Part shown: positions 1 through 12,466 of the stretch, one piece after another
Position numbering within the stretch: the stretch's first letter is position 1
Layout of the letters: every line of letters starts with the position of its first letter
Source: Onchocerca lupi
Taxonomy: Eukaryota; Nematoda; Chromadorea; Rhabditida; Onchocercidae
Assembly: GCA_028564675.1 (NCBI GenBank)
Contig: JAOVVO010000224.1
Location: 1-64,000 of the forward strand
Length of the DNA stretch: 64,000 bases
Reading direction: 5' to 3'
Made by a program: the position numbers and the translations under genes
Notes under the pieces: model-generated
What the model was told of the DNA's origin: nothing
The model's input: the letters and a program-made list of their open reading frames with translations, nothing else
The model's database searches: none

Positions 1-160
1 TATATATATGTTTGATACATATTGTATGTACATCGATTGAGAGAGTTGAGATCTGGCGCGCTATATATTGTTTCCTAAAATAGAGTCTTAAGTGCAGTTA
101 TTACTATCTTGATGAATATATGAAGTGGCTGCTGGTTGTACTGGTTGATTTTTGCTTTAG

Positions 161-1629
161 GTGATAAATTTTGCGTTCTTGTTGGATCACAACATAAATC
201 GACTCCTTTTATATATTACTTGGATACGACCAAACATGCGCCTCAGTTAATATCGAAATTTGAACCAATGGAACGCTTCAGTGATGTTCTTTGGGCTCCA
301 GCTGGCGGTTGGCTCGTTGTTTTTTCGGCTGGTACAGCATCTGGTAACATAATGTTTATTGATAGTAACGGAACGCGTCCTACTCGTACCAATTTAGTTG
401 AATATCCTGGCTTCAATAAGGTTGGTCCTATATGTGTAAAAAGCTAAGTTTTTTGGCAAGTTATCAGCGATGAGGAAAATGATAAGAATTTTTCATTGAA
501 ATACAACATAATCGATAAAATGGGGAAGAATTGCAGTCCTTCATAATGCTATTTTAAATTTTAGGGAAGCTGGGATCCTACAGGACGGTATTTTACAGCA
601 GCATGTACAATTGGTGGTGGAAAAGGTGATACGGGTTATCGTATCTACACTTTTCAAGGAAGAGAATTATATAGAAAGCCATTGGATCGACTAATGCAAT
701 TCAAATGGCGACCACGTTTGCCTGTTAAATTACCTGATGAGATTATTAAAGTGATTTCGTATCTTCTTTCTAATGAAAAAAAACCATATTTGGTTCAGGT
801 TTCATTGAGTTGATCGAAGCGGGTAAAGAGCTGCTTTGATTATATCACTTCAATTTGATAACCGATGTGTCCTAAATCTTTACTGGAATCCATGATAATG
901 ATTTCAGATGCATTCGCATCGCTACTGGAAGCAGTGCACTATGGGTACCGATGAACAAATTTTAATGATATTTAAATGAACATTCGTATCAGTATAGTTA
1001 ATATGAATTAAAGTGATAATTGTTTTGCAGATGATAAGGAAAAATTTGAAAACTACGTCAGCTAAATTCGAGGAAGAAGATAAAATGGAACGTGGTAAAG
1101 CAACCAAGGTTTGCATTTACTCTTTTCTTTATTATCTTTGCTTGCAATTTTTGTTCCTTTTTCAAAACCGTCCTGATGTGATATGCATTTATTCAGGAAG
1201 TGAGTGAAAAACGCAAGAAAATTATGGCTGATTTTATCCAGATTCGTAATATCTGCACGAAGAAATTGGTAGAAGAAGCAGAGCTACGCTTGCAATTGAG
1301 AGGTTTTTCTTTCAAAACAATTTATTTGCTCATAGTTTGTTTTGTTATGGGGAATTTTGCAAAAAATTTTGAAGATTCGGGCTATAGGAATTTCTAAAGC
1401 TATGAACAAACTGGAGAAACGTAAAAGATGTATGACTTCTATATTTTTTATAACAGTGCGACTTCCTTTTTAATCTAATATTTTGAGTGAAACAAATCAG
1501 AATGATGTGATTGCAGGTGGCTTAGATATGTTGAAAGCAGATAATGAAGACTTAGTGGAAGAAACAATAACAGTACCTTTAACTACAGAAAAAGTGAAAT
1601 TACAAGAAGTAACAATACCTGAGGAGTAA
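161..1629 (+). CDS. eif-3.B: Eukaryotic translation initiation factor 3 subunit B (eIF3b), C-terminal part, 5' end outside the window
   Basis: eIF3b is a scaffold subunit of the eIF3 complex, which binds the 40S ribosome in the cytoplasm and recruits the mRNA. Five exons join in phase: 161-420, 565-750, 1031-1108, 1197-1302 and 1517-1629. The first two carry the end of the beta-propeller, with stretches such as GNIMFIDSNG, WDPTGRYFTA and YTFQGRELYRKPLDR that align with human eIF3b. The next two encode the basic helical segment (ERGKATK, SEKRKKIMADFIQIR) and the family-typical LQLRGG junction. The last exon is an acidic tail ending EEETITVPL-like and stopping at TAA 1627-1629. Upstream exons (RRM and most of the propeller) lie beyond the left edge. 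Bases 1-160 look like intron, with acceptor TTTGCTTTAG at 151-160. The gene converges on the NUP160 gene. Family assignment is from recalled alignment, not a search. Confidence 0.93.
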
Positions 1630-2868
1630 AAAAAGATATTTATTATCCTTAGGAAGCAAATTACACTTCCTGAATCGTTTTCTTTTTGTTTTCTTTCACT
1701 GATCACCGAGTGTTCTCGTTCTTTCTTAAAATAATGTTACCAGGTTTCCCTTTATTTCCTAATTATTTCTTTTTTGTTATGTTTGCAGCTTATAAGATTT
1801 CAGCAGCACCTAGTTTGTTCACAATCATTGGTTATTTTGATTTATGCATACCACCTCGTCTAAGGTATATAAAGCAATGCTTTTAAACTGAATATGTTGT
1901 GATATGACCTTCCATGTGTTTATTTTATGAATTTATTTGTTGTGTCTTGTTCTTTGCAGTACTGCTTGCAATTTTTTTCTTGCTTTTCCTTGTTGTGGAT
2001 ATTAAAAAGATATGTTCTTTAAGAATTCTGATATTTATTCTCATTTAAGACTTACCCATTGAGAGCTAAGGACCAATAGTAATAGTTGAAACGAAGGGTT
2101 TATATTAAAATATTAAAGATGTCAAGTGACGCACATGTAGACTAAGAAAAACTTCCAGAAATGGTCTGTTGTTTATAATGTCTTCCTAATTTGCAAAGCA
2201 TTTCTACGCTATTTGAATTCTTTTCTAGAAAAACATGGCTAAATGATAATGAATTTCTACTGTCTTTTGCATTACAAACTAGCGAGAAATGCGCTCGACC
2301 AAAAATATCATGATCATTATCGCTTTTCATAAAGATCGGATTGATTATATAGCACGATTAGTTGCATGCCCATGTGCAAAAATGTCGGCAGGAGATACTA
2401 GAATTAACCAAATAGTGGAAGGACAAATAGACAAGTAGTTCATTCAAATGAAGCACAGGAAATCCATGGGTATGGAAAAAAAAAAAGATTCCCTTTGGTT
2501 AGTTATCGTTAGATTCTTGCAAAATGAAAACAGGATTAAAATGGATTTTTATCCCTTTTCATTTTTCACTAAATGCAAAAAATCAAGAGTAAATTATGGA
2601 AGTAAAATTTATTTACACAACATATAAAAATACACGAAAGCAATGGTACATATATATTTTTTAATTCCTGTTAAAACCTAAAGATCACTTGCTTTCTATG
2701 TTTAGCATCCTCTTAGTTTCCCACGTCACCAAAATATGAGTTAGGAATTAGATGTGTTAGGAATTCAATGTTTAAACAATATGTTGAACATTGTAACATA
2801 ACATTTCAGGAAGCTAATTTGGGAAGGAGATCACATGGGTAAATGGCTAACTGATCATTAAATCATAT
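1630..2868. other. Convergent intergenic region between eIF3b and NUP160
   Basis: It holds the 3' untranslated ends of two genes that point at each other. Short open frames are present on both strands, but none resembles a known protein or has a consistent exon structure. It is AT-rich with short A/T runs. I see no repeat, RNA gene or mobile element. Confidence 0.6.
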
Positions 2869-5800
2869 TTATTGCCTTGAAAAGGATGCAATACGTTCGA
2901 AATATCGTTCTACGCAATCCTTCAGCTGTTCTGCATCCTGCAGTTAAAAGGCTTGCGCAATATTATACAACAGTTATGATTCAATAATTAATAAAAGCTC
3001 TATATCTCTTATTCATTTCATCCTATCCTATAAATCGGACATGATTTTTCTGTATTAATACTACCAGGTTCAAATTTATGGTTTTTCCTTTTTATTACTG
3101 AATTTTGAAACGATGTAGACAATTACTTAAGGATTAGTTAATTTTCAACTTGAGACGAACTACTACCACTTAAGTTCACCAAATTTACCGAAGCTTAAGG
3201 AAGCTGCTAAATAAGATTATAAGAATTTAAACTTTATCCAAAAATATGAAATCACCAATATCGTACTGATAACTCGTTAATAATTACATGATGGTGTTCC
3301 TGTGGCTGTTTTAAAGAAATCTACAAAATGTATGACTTACTTCTTTCAAAGTCGGGTCATCTCTTTTACTGATTAGCCATAACAGCCAGTCAATTTCTGT
3401 AGCGGGTATAGAAGATTGTGAGTTTCGAGATGTTATTTTCTTTGCTTCCAAAGTTATCTTCTTTTTAAGTGTTTCATAGGCTAAATGAAGATGATCGAAC
3501 ATTATTAACAAGTAAGCATACTCCGCTGCACACCGATCCTACAATGTGATAAAAGTTTTATAAACATAATATTGGACACAATAAATATTAAAGTACGATG
3601 TTTGCAACTATCTGATTAGTCAATCCTTTATTTCATAAATAGAATTAAAATATGATGCCTCGTAGCAATTTGATAACCACGGAGGTATATGCCATTGATG
3701 TTGAAGAAATACATAAGTCACTGTCCACAATATCTTGAAATCTTCTGGACACCTTCTCATGGCAATTTCTACATATCCTCGTAAAATTGCCCAGTGTCGT
3801 TCTCGTAAACTAAAAAAATGCTAGTTTAGCTGATGTAAGACGAGATTGTTTTATCATTTAATAACACATAACGCATCAAAAGAACTATAAAATAATTCAA
3901 TCAACAAATTATGCGATATTTCAGCATATGATAATACGATCACTTGAAAAAATTAAAGAGACCTCGGTATTTTCTTCAAGAATTTTCGATTTTTGGCCAC
4001 CCATCGTGGCTCACCCTTCAATGGTTTTGCATCCAAATGAATACATTCCTCAGTAACCGCCTTCAACAATGGGTATGGCTTCAAGTCGAAAACTCTGAAA
4101 GACAAGACGTTTACTTCAAAAGTTTATATATATGCATAACTAGAAAGTAGGATGAAATGATGGAATAAATTTTTACTTGCTCACTTCCCAGGCTTGATCA
4201 AAGAATCTCTTCTGGATAAGTTGCTCTAAAATTTCTTCAAGTTTAATAGGAGGTGGGATTGATTTCTTCTCTTTCGGGTCGTAATTCGCATCGAACAGTA
4301 TCAATCGGGCTGATGATAGTAGCGCCCTCTAGAATCAAAAATTTTGGGATATTCTTTTTCTTTATTGCGTCACATTTTTTTTAGATTTTTTATACCAATA
4401 AATGCTGTAATTCTTTTGTACCTATAAATTTCGCACGAAAAGAAACCTTCGAAATATCGTTTAGTGTCCAGACGATGAGAGCATTTTTGCCCATTTTCTG
4501 CTCAATCTTTCTTTGGGCGTGTTCATCTGCCTTTTCAATTTGTTCCATTGAATTCTTACTTTTTTCCTTAATAAAATGTTTTAGATAAGGAATACTGATA
4601 AATTCCAAAGTTTTCACTTTAAATTACTTTTCAAAAAAGGCATTTGAATATTTTTTTGAATTTATAACTAAGGACTGAATCTTAGATACCAAAGTTGCGG
4701 GAAGTGTGAGGAATTGATCAGCTTCTGGTAGCAACGAAAGCAAACTGACGACAATGCTAAGAGCACGACTTCGACGAGATAATATATTTCGATTTTGTAG
4801 TTCCAACTGTAAACGACACGAATATTCAAGCATCGTTAGTGCTGCTGCAAAAATTAAGAAGAAATGATCGGAGCAAAATTTATTACGACAGATGTAAAAT
4901 ATGCTGCCGTAGTTTTATAATCCAGAGAACAATATTCACTGTCAAGACTATTCGGTCTTTTAATGCTAGGAGAATGTTGTACACCAAATACAGCCATATA
5001 TTAGTCTCTCGGAAGAGACTCGTAATGATAACCATCACGTTACTCCAACCGTCAATCATATTCTAGCTGATATAACATTCACCTCGTTGAAAGAGATCTC
5101 GTTTGACATGAAATGCATAGATCAGTTCATAGAAATAGCCTTCTTTACTGATATCTGAAGTTCGAGCGTTCGCTTTCAATATATTGACCACCTTAAACAA
5201 TTAAAAATGATCAAGTATAGTGTAAACTATCAAATATACTTTGACAAATAAAAAAGTTTTGGATGCAGTAATTTATTCCAGAAGCAAAAATTACTGCTTC
5301 CTAAATTTAAATTATTTATTTCGATCGAAAATCAAAATGGAAATGTTCTCCGTAGAATATTAATGAAAAAATTTCTAGCATTTCTTCTCGTTTCTTCTAA
5401 GCAAGATTCAACTAGAGTTCTAGAAACATTTCTTATTAGAAAAATTATGCAAAACATACAGACCTGCTGTTCCATATTTCCATAATTTAAGTCGACAATC
5501 ACAGCATTTTTCTTTTGCTCTATTAATTTCGCTAGCAATTCTCTTAAACATATACGACGATTTTCCGGAACTGGATTAGAGAGAAGGGTATTAAGGGCAT
5601 CTTCATATCGTTCAGTGATAAGTTCGAATTTAAAAACAGATGTATACAATCCGGGCTGAAATAATAGAGAAGTATAAAAATTTGACATCGAAATAAGAAA
5701 CTAGTAACCTTTTCGATTCTAAAGAGAACATATTACCAAAACTCTAGCGTGTAATTGTCTGGCTTGCAATGCTTCTCTCAAAGCACGTCTTGACAAGTAA

Positions 5801-8800
5801 ACTAGCTGCTCGTGAAAACCATGCATTTCCATGATAGACATAACCTAAAAAATTTTAAATTGCTTGTGAATGACCAACTGAAAAACATATGTTTATTCAT
5901 CCAGAAATTAAAAAAAAGACAAGATCCATTTATATTACAGAGTCATTACATCGATGTTCAAGGTTACCTTCAACAGATATTGTAATTCATCATATGGCTC
6001 ATCCGGAACATTACCATCAGGAGAAAGCATCCTATTAAGCGCTTCGTCTTCTCGACTGATACCTTCCATTGCATCTAAGAATGATTGTAAAGCCTGTAAA
6101 TACAAACTATTTTTTGCTAAAAGTCAAGTTTGAAACTTAAAAAAAGAAGCTTGGATACCGAAAAACTACCTTTTCCGGATCTCCTAAACCAGCCAATGCG
6201 TAGCCTTCGAAAAACCGAAAAGCAGCATACAATTCTGTTATATAAGGTTCGTTTAACTGACAGTATGCCTAGAAAAGGTAAAACTAGTCGATTTATATGC
6301 ATTTATTCAGAATTTTTGAACTAAAAAAAAAAGAAAAAAAAATGCACGAACTTGTAAAGCTGAATATTGATGATAGTTGGCCAAAAATCTAACCAATACC
6401 ATAGCCGTATTTTCTGGCCAAAGAACAACCACAGCGTCATTAACAATCCTATTAATAAACTGAGAATATGCTGAAGTTGACTGCCTAAGAGGAGAAGCAT
6501 AAAGAATCTTTTCATCACCATTATCAGTTTTGTCCTCCGAAATTTCTTCATCATCCTCTTCCGTATCCTCTTCTTCATCTACTAATTCCTTGAAAAATAA
6601 GCAATAAATCTCTATAATCTCAACAATTTCGCATCCACCCCCCCCCCCCCCCAAAAAAAAAAAAAAAAAAAAAAAAAAAAACGATTAAATTGGGGATTCC
6701 TGGACCATTTAATCATAGGCAGCAAAATATGTGGCACGGTTTTCTCAATTTTCAAACTTTTGATTTTATCAACAGTTGTTAATTCTGCGATAAAAGATCT
6801 AAGTTAAAAAACCGCAATTGAAAAAAAATGATAAACCTTATCCTGCACATAACTGAGTATAGTTGGAAGACCAGCACTAACGAAGAAACCATCTGCTAGG
6901 CTTATTTCGTTACACTGATCACTGCAATTAATCAAATTTTTTATTTAAATCCTCTACTATTTCAGTTTTAAACCATCTCTTACATCAAATCACAAACTAA
7001 AATAATCTTATTCTCATTAAAAAAAAAAATAAGCATGGAAATTACATGGAAATTCGCAGTTTCATTGCTTGTGATAAAATGCTAAACTGTCGATTCATGT
7101 CATGAAGTGATTTTTCATGAGTATTAACTGTAAGTCCCCATCTGGTATCTAGCATTATAGTCTCCTGAATAGATAAGTATTACTAAATGACGAATTGGAT
7201 CTTTAAATATATAAACTTGATTAAATAACTTCAAAAATAAAATAAACAAAAGCCACTTACATCCTGAGAAGAGATAATTTTTACTAATTCCATTAGAGCA
7301 ATAAAACACTGACTAAGGGCTAATCTGTCATCAATTAAACGTTCGAAATGGGTGGCTAATAGGCCAACTGTAAATGATCCATGAAATGGTGTTTCAGCAG
7401 CTGCTAAAACAAAATTAATTGACTAATTTGCTAAAAAGAGAGTTATTAATTTTTTTTTTTTTTGAAACAATATTTGCATATAGCACTTTCTATTCAAGTT
7501 CATGAGATCTATGCATTTGATTACGCCATTCATTTTAGCAGACATGCTGCACATTTGCAGAACTATCGATTAGTCCAGATAGTTCTAATGTTAGGAAATA
7601 ACATACTGCCCAAATCAAACTCATCGACAGGTCTTAATTCGGTAAATTTCTGGATTGCATCTTCAAAAATATGTGAAACGGTTGAGAATACGTTGACGAA
7701 CTGTTCATTTTCTTGTACGCTTACTGCACTAGCAACCTATAAATATTTAATTCCTCGGATTTTATAATGAGCGCAAAAAAAAAATACAAATCTGAACAAC
7801 TTTATTCAAATATTAATAGAAAATCCCTCGATTATTATGAATGAATTCATAATTCAACATACAAAATTATACTACAAAGAAATAGTAGCATACCAGTCCT
7901 CCTATAGCAAATTTCGTAACGATTTCCCAACATATTTTCACATTTTTTTCATCGTTCCCAATCAAACGTTCGAACCAGCGGAGTTGCTCATCACCCCGAC
8001 GACATACCGTAAAACGCCCCTACAGTAATAAAATATAATGAAAAAATTCATGGCTATAGTTATGGAGTGTAGTTATAGTACTGATCGATCTGATGAACCG
8101 CTCATAAACTCAATAGAAAACCAAAGAGACAAGATTTGTTGTTCAATCAGCCAAAATCCTTTCCTATTTCTAAGAGAAGAGGCGAATTTTAAGATATAGC
8201 AGTGGTGATAAAATTAACAAGTACGTAGAAAACAATAACATACCTGCTGTACCGTACCATATAAGCCAAGCGAGACAGAATGCCAGAGACCTAAAGAAAG
8301 GCATTCATTTTGCATTAATTCATTGCACATTTTTGTGAGCGTTGTCCAAAACCGATCTTGTCCCAGTTGATTAGGTGGAAAGTTAGCCAAAAGTGAACGG
8401 TCCTCTCGAGTAACATAATGCTGATCGAACTGTAATAATTATGTATAGTCTTTTTCCTGACATTTACATAATTTAAAATGCTTCATACAAAATACTTTAT
8501 TGACTCTTTCCCATACAATACAAACAAATTTTCTATACAATAAAAGAATTTCCCATACAATACGATCCCCAATAATACAGCTTATTAGTTAATTTAAGGA
8601 TTCACATAATATTCATCATACATAATTTAATAAAAAACTGTAATACCTCTACTGAGCTGCAGTATTTTTCCACTGCTTCCTTTAACATTCGCCAATTCTG
8701 TCGCTTTGCCAAAAGTTCCCAGTTGAAAGCTCCCTTTTTGCAAACTAACTAAAAATTATTATTACATACGTTGAATTCAAAACATAGTGATACATTCTTG

Positions 8801-9940
8801 CTGATTAAAATATTAGATTTTATTATTGAATGGGAAATGAAAATATCAAGAAAAATACGAGAATATGGAAAATAAGTGAGTTATATCTTTTTTCTTGCCC
8901 TTTAGATTCGAAGGAAATACCTGAACAGAACGCAAAACGACACCAAAAGGATATCTATTGGGATCAAAGATATATGATTTCTGCGTAGCAAGTGATTGTT
9001 TCGGTTTAGCTTGCAATACACTCACTTCTGGATCACCACCATGGATTTCATTTATTCCTTTCCAAGGCATTGTTAATACACCATTCAAACTAAAATTTCA
9101 CATAGGATATGAAAATAAATATTTGTATTATTTTTATTCATTTATAGACTATCGAAATTAGCACCGAGTGTTTGATTCGAGAACTGACTTTTGTGAGGAA
9201 GAAGTAAATGAATAAGATTTTGAAATATCATTAACAAAACTGACCAATCAATTGAAGCGGAGCGTAAACAGTAACGAATTCCATCCGAAACTTTACACAA
9301 ACAAATAATATCCAAAATGTCCTCTTGCACTGCACAAGTGAAATCCACAATTCCACTCTGCAAAATTTGTTGAAACTCACTATTACAAAGGACATGAAAA
9401 ACTGAATAATTTTTGTCAAGAAAAAAAAAAAAACAGTTCTAGCGAACTTACGTACTTCTGTTTGGAAATTATTGATAAATGAGAAGTATCCAGCACGCTC
9501 TGGTAATAGATATAAATCAATTTTCCCCAATATAAACTGAAATAATTACCACATATCCACAGATAAATTAAGTAACTAATGAATATTTGCAAAATGACTT
9601 TTTACCTTGATAACTTTCTTATACCTTCCTATCCTAATTTCTTTCTTCTTTAGAAATATGAGAATTGAATTTTTAAATAACTAAAAGACGACGCATGTTT
9701 AAAGAGTATCAACCTAGTCCTAAAAAGATTGTTTACATAAGTATTGGGCGCGTAAAAATCAAACGGTCTGGACAGTTTGTCTGCTTGCAACTCCTCATGA
9801 TGATTCCAGGTTATATTAATCTGATAAATTTTAAATCAGCAAAGAACAACGAACCACGCAGTGATCATCAATTTGAAAAAGCACGACCACATAGAAGGAA
9901 CTAGCGTTGGAGCAAGTCTTTACTATTTCTGCAGTTACTG

Positions 9941-9973
<33 letters not shown>

Positions 9974-12466
9974 AAGAAAAAGAACAGAAGACGCCGATAT
10001 AGTAATGAGAATTCATTTCTGCTACTGAGGAGGAAAGCTTTTATAAATATTATTCGTTATTTAGAAATAATTTCGAATCATAAATACCTTGTTCTCCATA
10101 ACCTCCATCGCTATTACATATCATTATATCATATAAATTCACATCATACTCTTTTTTACCATTCTGCAATTCACATATTATGAATTGATTATTTTTAGCG
10201 TCATAAGAATTCTAAGAGCATATCTGATTCATGAGCGTTAGATTTGAATTTTACTAGATTATATAACTCCTCTGCTAAATAATCTATCCATCGCTATAAT
10301 CATAAATAAAAAACTTATTCCAAAATCTCTTACTATGATTAATGTCGTGATCACGTATTTAAACACATTTTCCGAAATATTCAAAAAATAAACAAACCAC
10401 ATAAACATGCAGTCTTTTATCGTCGAAAAGTACATAAAAAAGAGTATCATGATGAACCATGCATGATGCCAAGCTAACAACCAAGCTGAGTTGATGGGCT
10501 GCCTTCATGACTCGTTGCAATAATCCCTCACCTCTTATTACTTTTTCGTAACCTTTAACAACTTATTTCAACGCAGTTATAAAGATTTATTGTTGCTTAA
10601 ACTGGATAACCTTTGATATCATGATAAAACCTATGGCATAAAAAAAAGAACTGAATATTGCTTAGATTAGCAAAATAAAACAAAAAAAAAAATTCCAAAG
10701 TTTCAGAAGAAACCTTGGCCTCTATTCCCCGGTGCATAGCGCATCTGCACAAGAATAATCTGCCCATCAGCCAATGAATATAAGGCAGATGTACCATTAT
10801 CTGCATGTACAATACTTGCGCGACAAGCAGTTCTTGATGATGTTAATTCGTAGCTGTCGTAATTATAGAGAAAGGCCTGATCTTCAGATAATTTCAGAAC
10901 GGGTTGGACCTGCAAATACTCAAAAAAAAGAATCACAGTAAAGAATTTTGTATTTGTCATTTTATCTCAGTTTCATTAGATCACAGTATATAGTTCGTAA
11001 TTTCTCCATCTTTTTTTCTCATCCTCCTATTCTCAGCACAGAAATCGATACTTTTCTGATTTCCTAAAACCAAAATGCAAAAAAGGATCAAGTGAATGCG
11101 ACCAGTAAATATAACCTCGTTTTTTTTCCGAATTCCAATCTCGAAAATAAATCGATAAAGGGCATTCTGGGTCGGTACTAATAATACCAATTTATCATGT
11201 GCGAAAGAGAATTGCGTTCCAGGTATAACACTAGCTGGGCTAAAATTTAAGCATAACGAAGCAAAATCGAATGAATGTTCGACGCTTCGTTCTTCTAAAA
11301 GTAACGATGACCGATTCGATCGCCTGCAATATGTGATAAAATCACTTGATTCGAGCTATGTATGATCTGTTTTCCAAGATTACAAATTATATCTGACCCA
11401 CATTGCTCCTCGATCTTAATTTTCAAGATACAAGTATAAATCATTTCTTCATTCTTGCCCTTAACAATTGCAATTGACACTAATCTAATACAAAACATTA
11501 CCAAAATATCTTGGTGCACTAAATACGACATATTACAAAAAAAAAAAAAAAAAGATAGAACTAGCCAAATGATGAAATGATCGATCAAATCCGGTATATC
11601 CCGAAAGTCGTATGATCCAACTGCAGGCTCAATTTCCTCATTTGTTAGTGTTTGCAGCTCTTTATCTATTTCACAATACATTTAAAAGTATAAAATATTA
11701 AAAAAAATTGATTGTAAAAACCTCAAGATATTCCGAATGCGTATCTTTCAGACATCTTTAGATATATGCAAGCTTAACTGGCTAAACGATAATTAAAAAA
11801 AAGTCAAGATTGTCAGAAAAAAGTAAAAAAGAAGAGAAATATTACTTGAAATGTGAATCACCCGAATAGGATGGGATGTATAAGTTGCAGCAAATGCAAG
11901 TTCTTCTCCCTTTAGGTAATCAGTCATACCTGGTAGCCCTGAAATATCACATTACTCATAAATCTATACAGAAGCTAATATTTCCAATCTATCCGAAAAA
12001 TATTAGCATCAAGTCATCCGAAAATTTACAATCTCAGGTTATCTAGAAACTGGTAATTCTAAGTGATTAGAAATCGACTGTCAGTGACTTGGGAATTTAC
12101 AGGCTACTAGTTTAAGAACTGCCAACTTCAATAATCCGCGACCCATCCGGAAATCGAGGAACCTCGCCCTTTCAATCCTCAATTCCTAACCAAATATGCC
12201 GCCAGCTCGTCCCTGCATTTCCTCCCTGCGGTCCACTATGAAAATTCCGCATCCCAGGTGAAGAGTTACTGCACTTGATACTTGCTTACGATACGTAGTC
12301 TCATCTTTTGAAATTCCGATTCTAGGTATTGCTGAGTGGTAACTACCGTACCTAAGACTTTGCCCCTATTTTACGTAACCCGCTAAGACTACTGTGACTT
12401 ACCGTATGCAGGAATATAAGCCAAGCATCGTTCTAATTCATCCAAAGACAAAAAGGTATGACTCAT
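2869..12466 (-). CDS. npp-6: Nuclear pore protein NUP160 (NPP-6), multi-exon gene
   Basis: NUP160 is a large beta-propeller/alpha-solenoid subunit of the Y (NUP107-160) complex of the nuclear pore. The proposed start is ATG at 12466-12464 (exon 12403-12466), spliced to 11846-11938, which encodes TDYLKGEELAFAATYTSHP; the same exon ends RVIHIS, as in the human N-terminal propeller. Conserved solenoid blocks follow: ELVDEEEDTEEDDEE and VVLWPENTAMVLVRFLANY near 6360-6590, a block near 5480-5640, YELIYAFHVKRDLF near 5060-5190, and IPPWLSNCY (exon 3659-3809). The C-terminal exons are 3341-3538 (AAEYAYLLIMFDHLHLAYE) and 2869-2937 (DAEQLKDCVERYFERIA, stop TAA 2871-2869). These match the human C-terminal solenoid almost without gaps. 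The family length is about 1,400 residues, which fits the 9.6 kb span. Not every exon was resolved; the junctions around 11,680-11,850 and 9,700-10,700 are uncertain. One intron seems to use a GC donor (see findings). Confidence 0.92.
6638..6681. repeat. Compound homopolymer, C15 followed directly by A29
   Basis: Fifteen C (6638-6652) run straight into twenty-nine A (6653-6681), inside a NUP160 intron. A long C run is rare in such an AT-rich sequence. The length may be affected by sequencing or assembly slippage. Confidence 0.95.
9941..9971. repeat. Poly-A run of 31 bases
   Basis: An uninterrupted A31 lies in a NUP160 intron (a T run on the sense strand of that gene). I saw no target-site duplication or retroposed sequence next to it. 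Confidence 0.95.
11980..12150. repeat. Decayed tandem repeat of about 25 bp at the start of a GC-richer stretch in NUP160 intron 1
   Basis: Several successive segments of 21-26 bases share the pattern (t)(c/t)ATC-CGAAAAT-tt-CA-(t/c)CTCAG. Clear members start near 11991, 12014 and 12039, and weaker ones follow to about 12120. The sequence to 12400 is noticeably richer in G+C than the flanking DNA, with runs such as GCCGCCAGCTCGTCC. The degenerate period was read by eye. Confidence 0.45.

Noticed and set aside
1686..1886. 66-codon plus-strand frame after the eIF3b stop, preceded by TTTGCAG
   Set aside because: No family resemblance, and the position fits the eIF3b 3'UTR. Likely chance.
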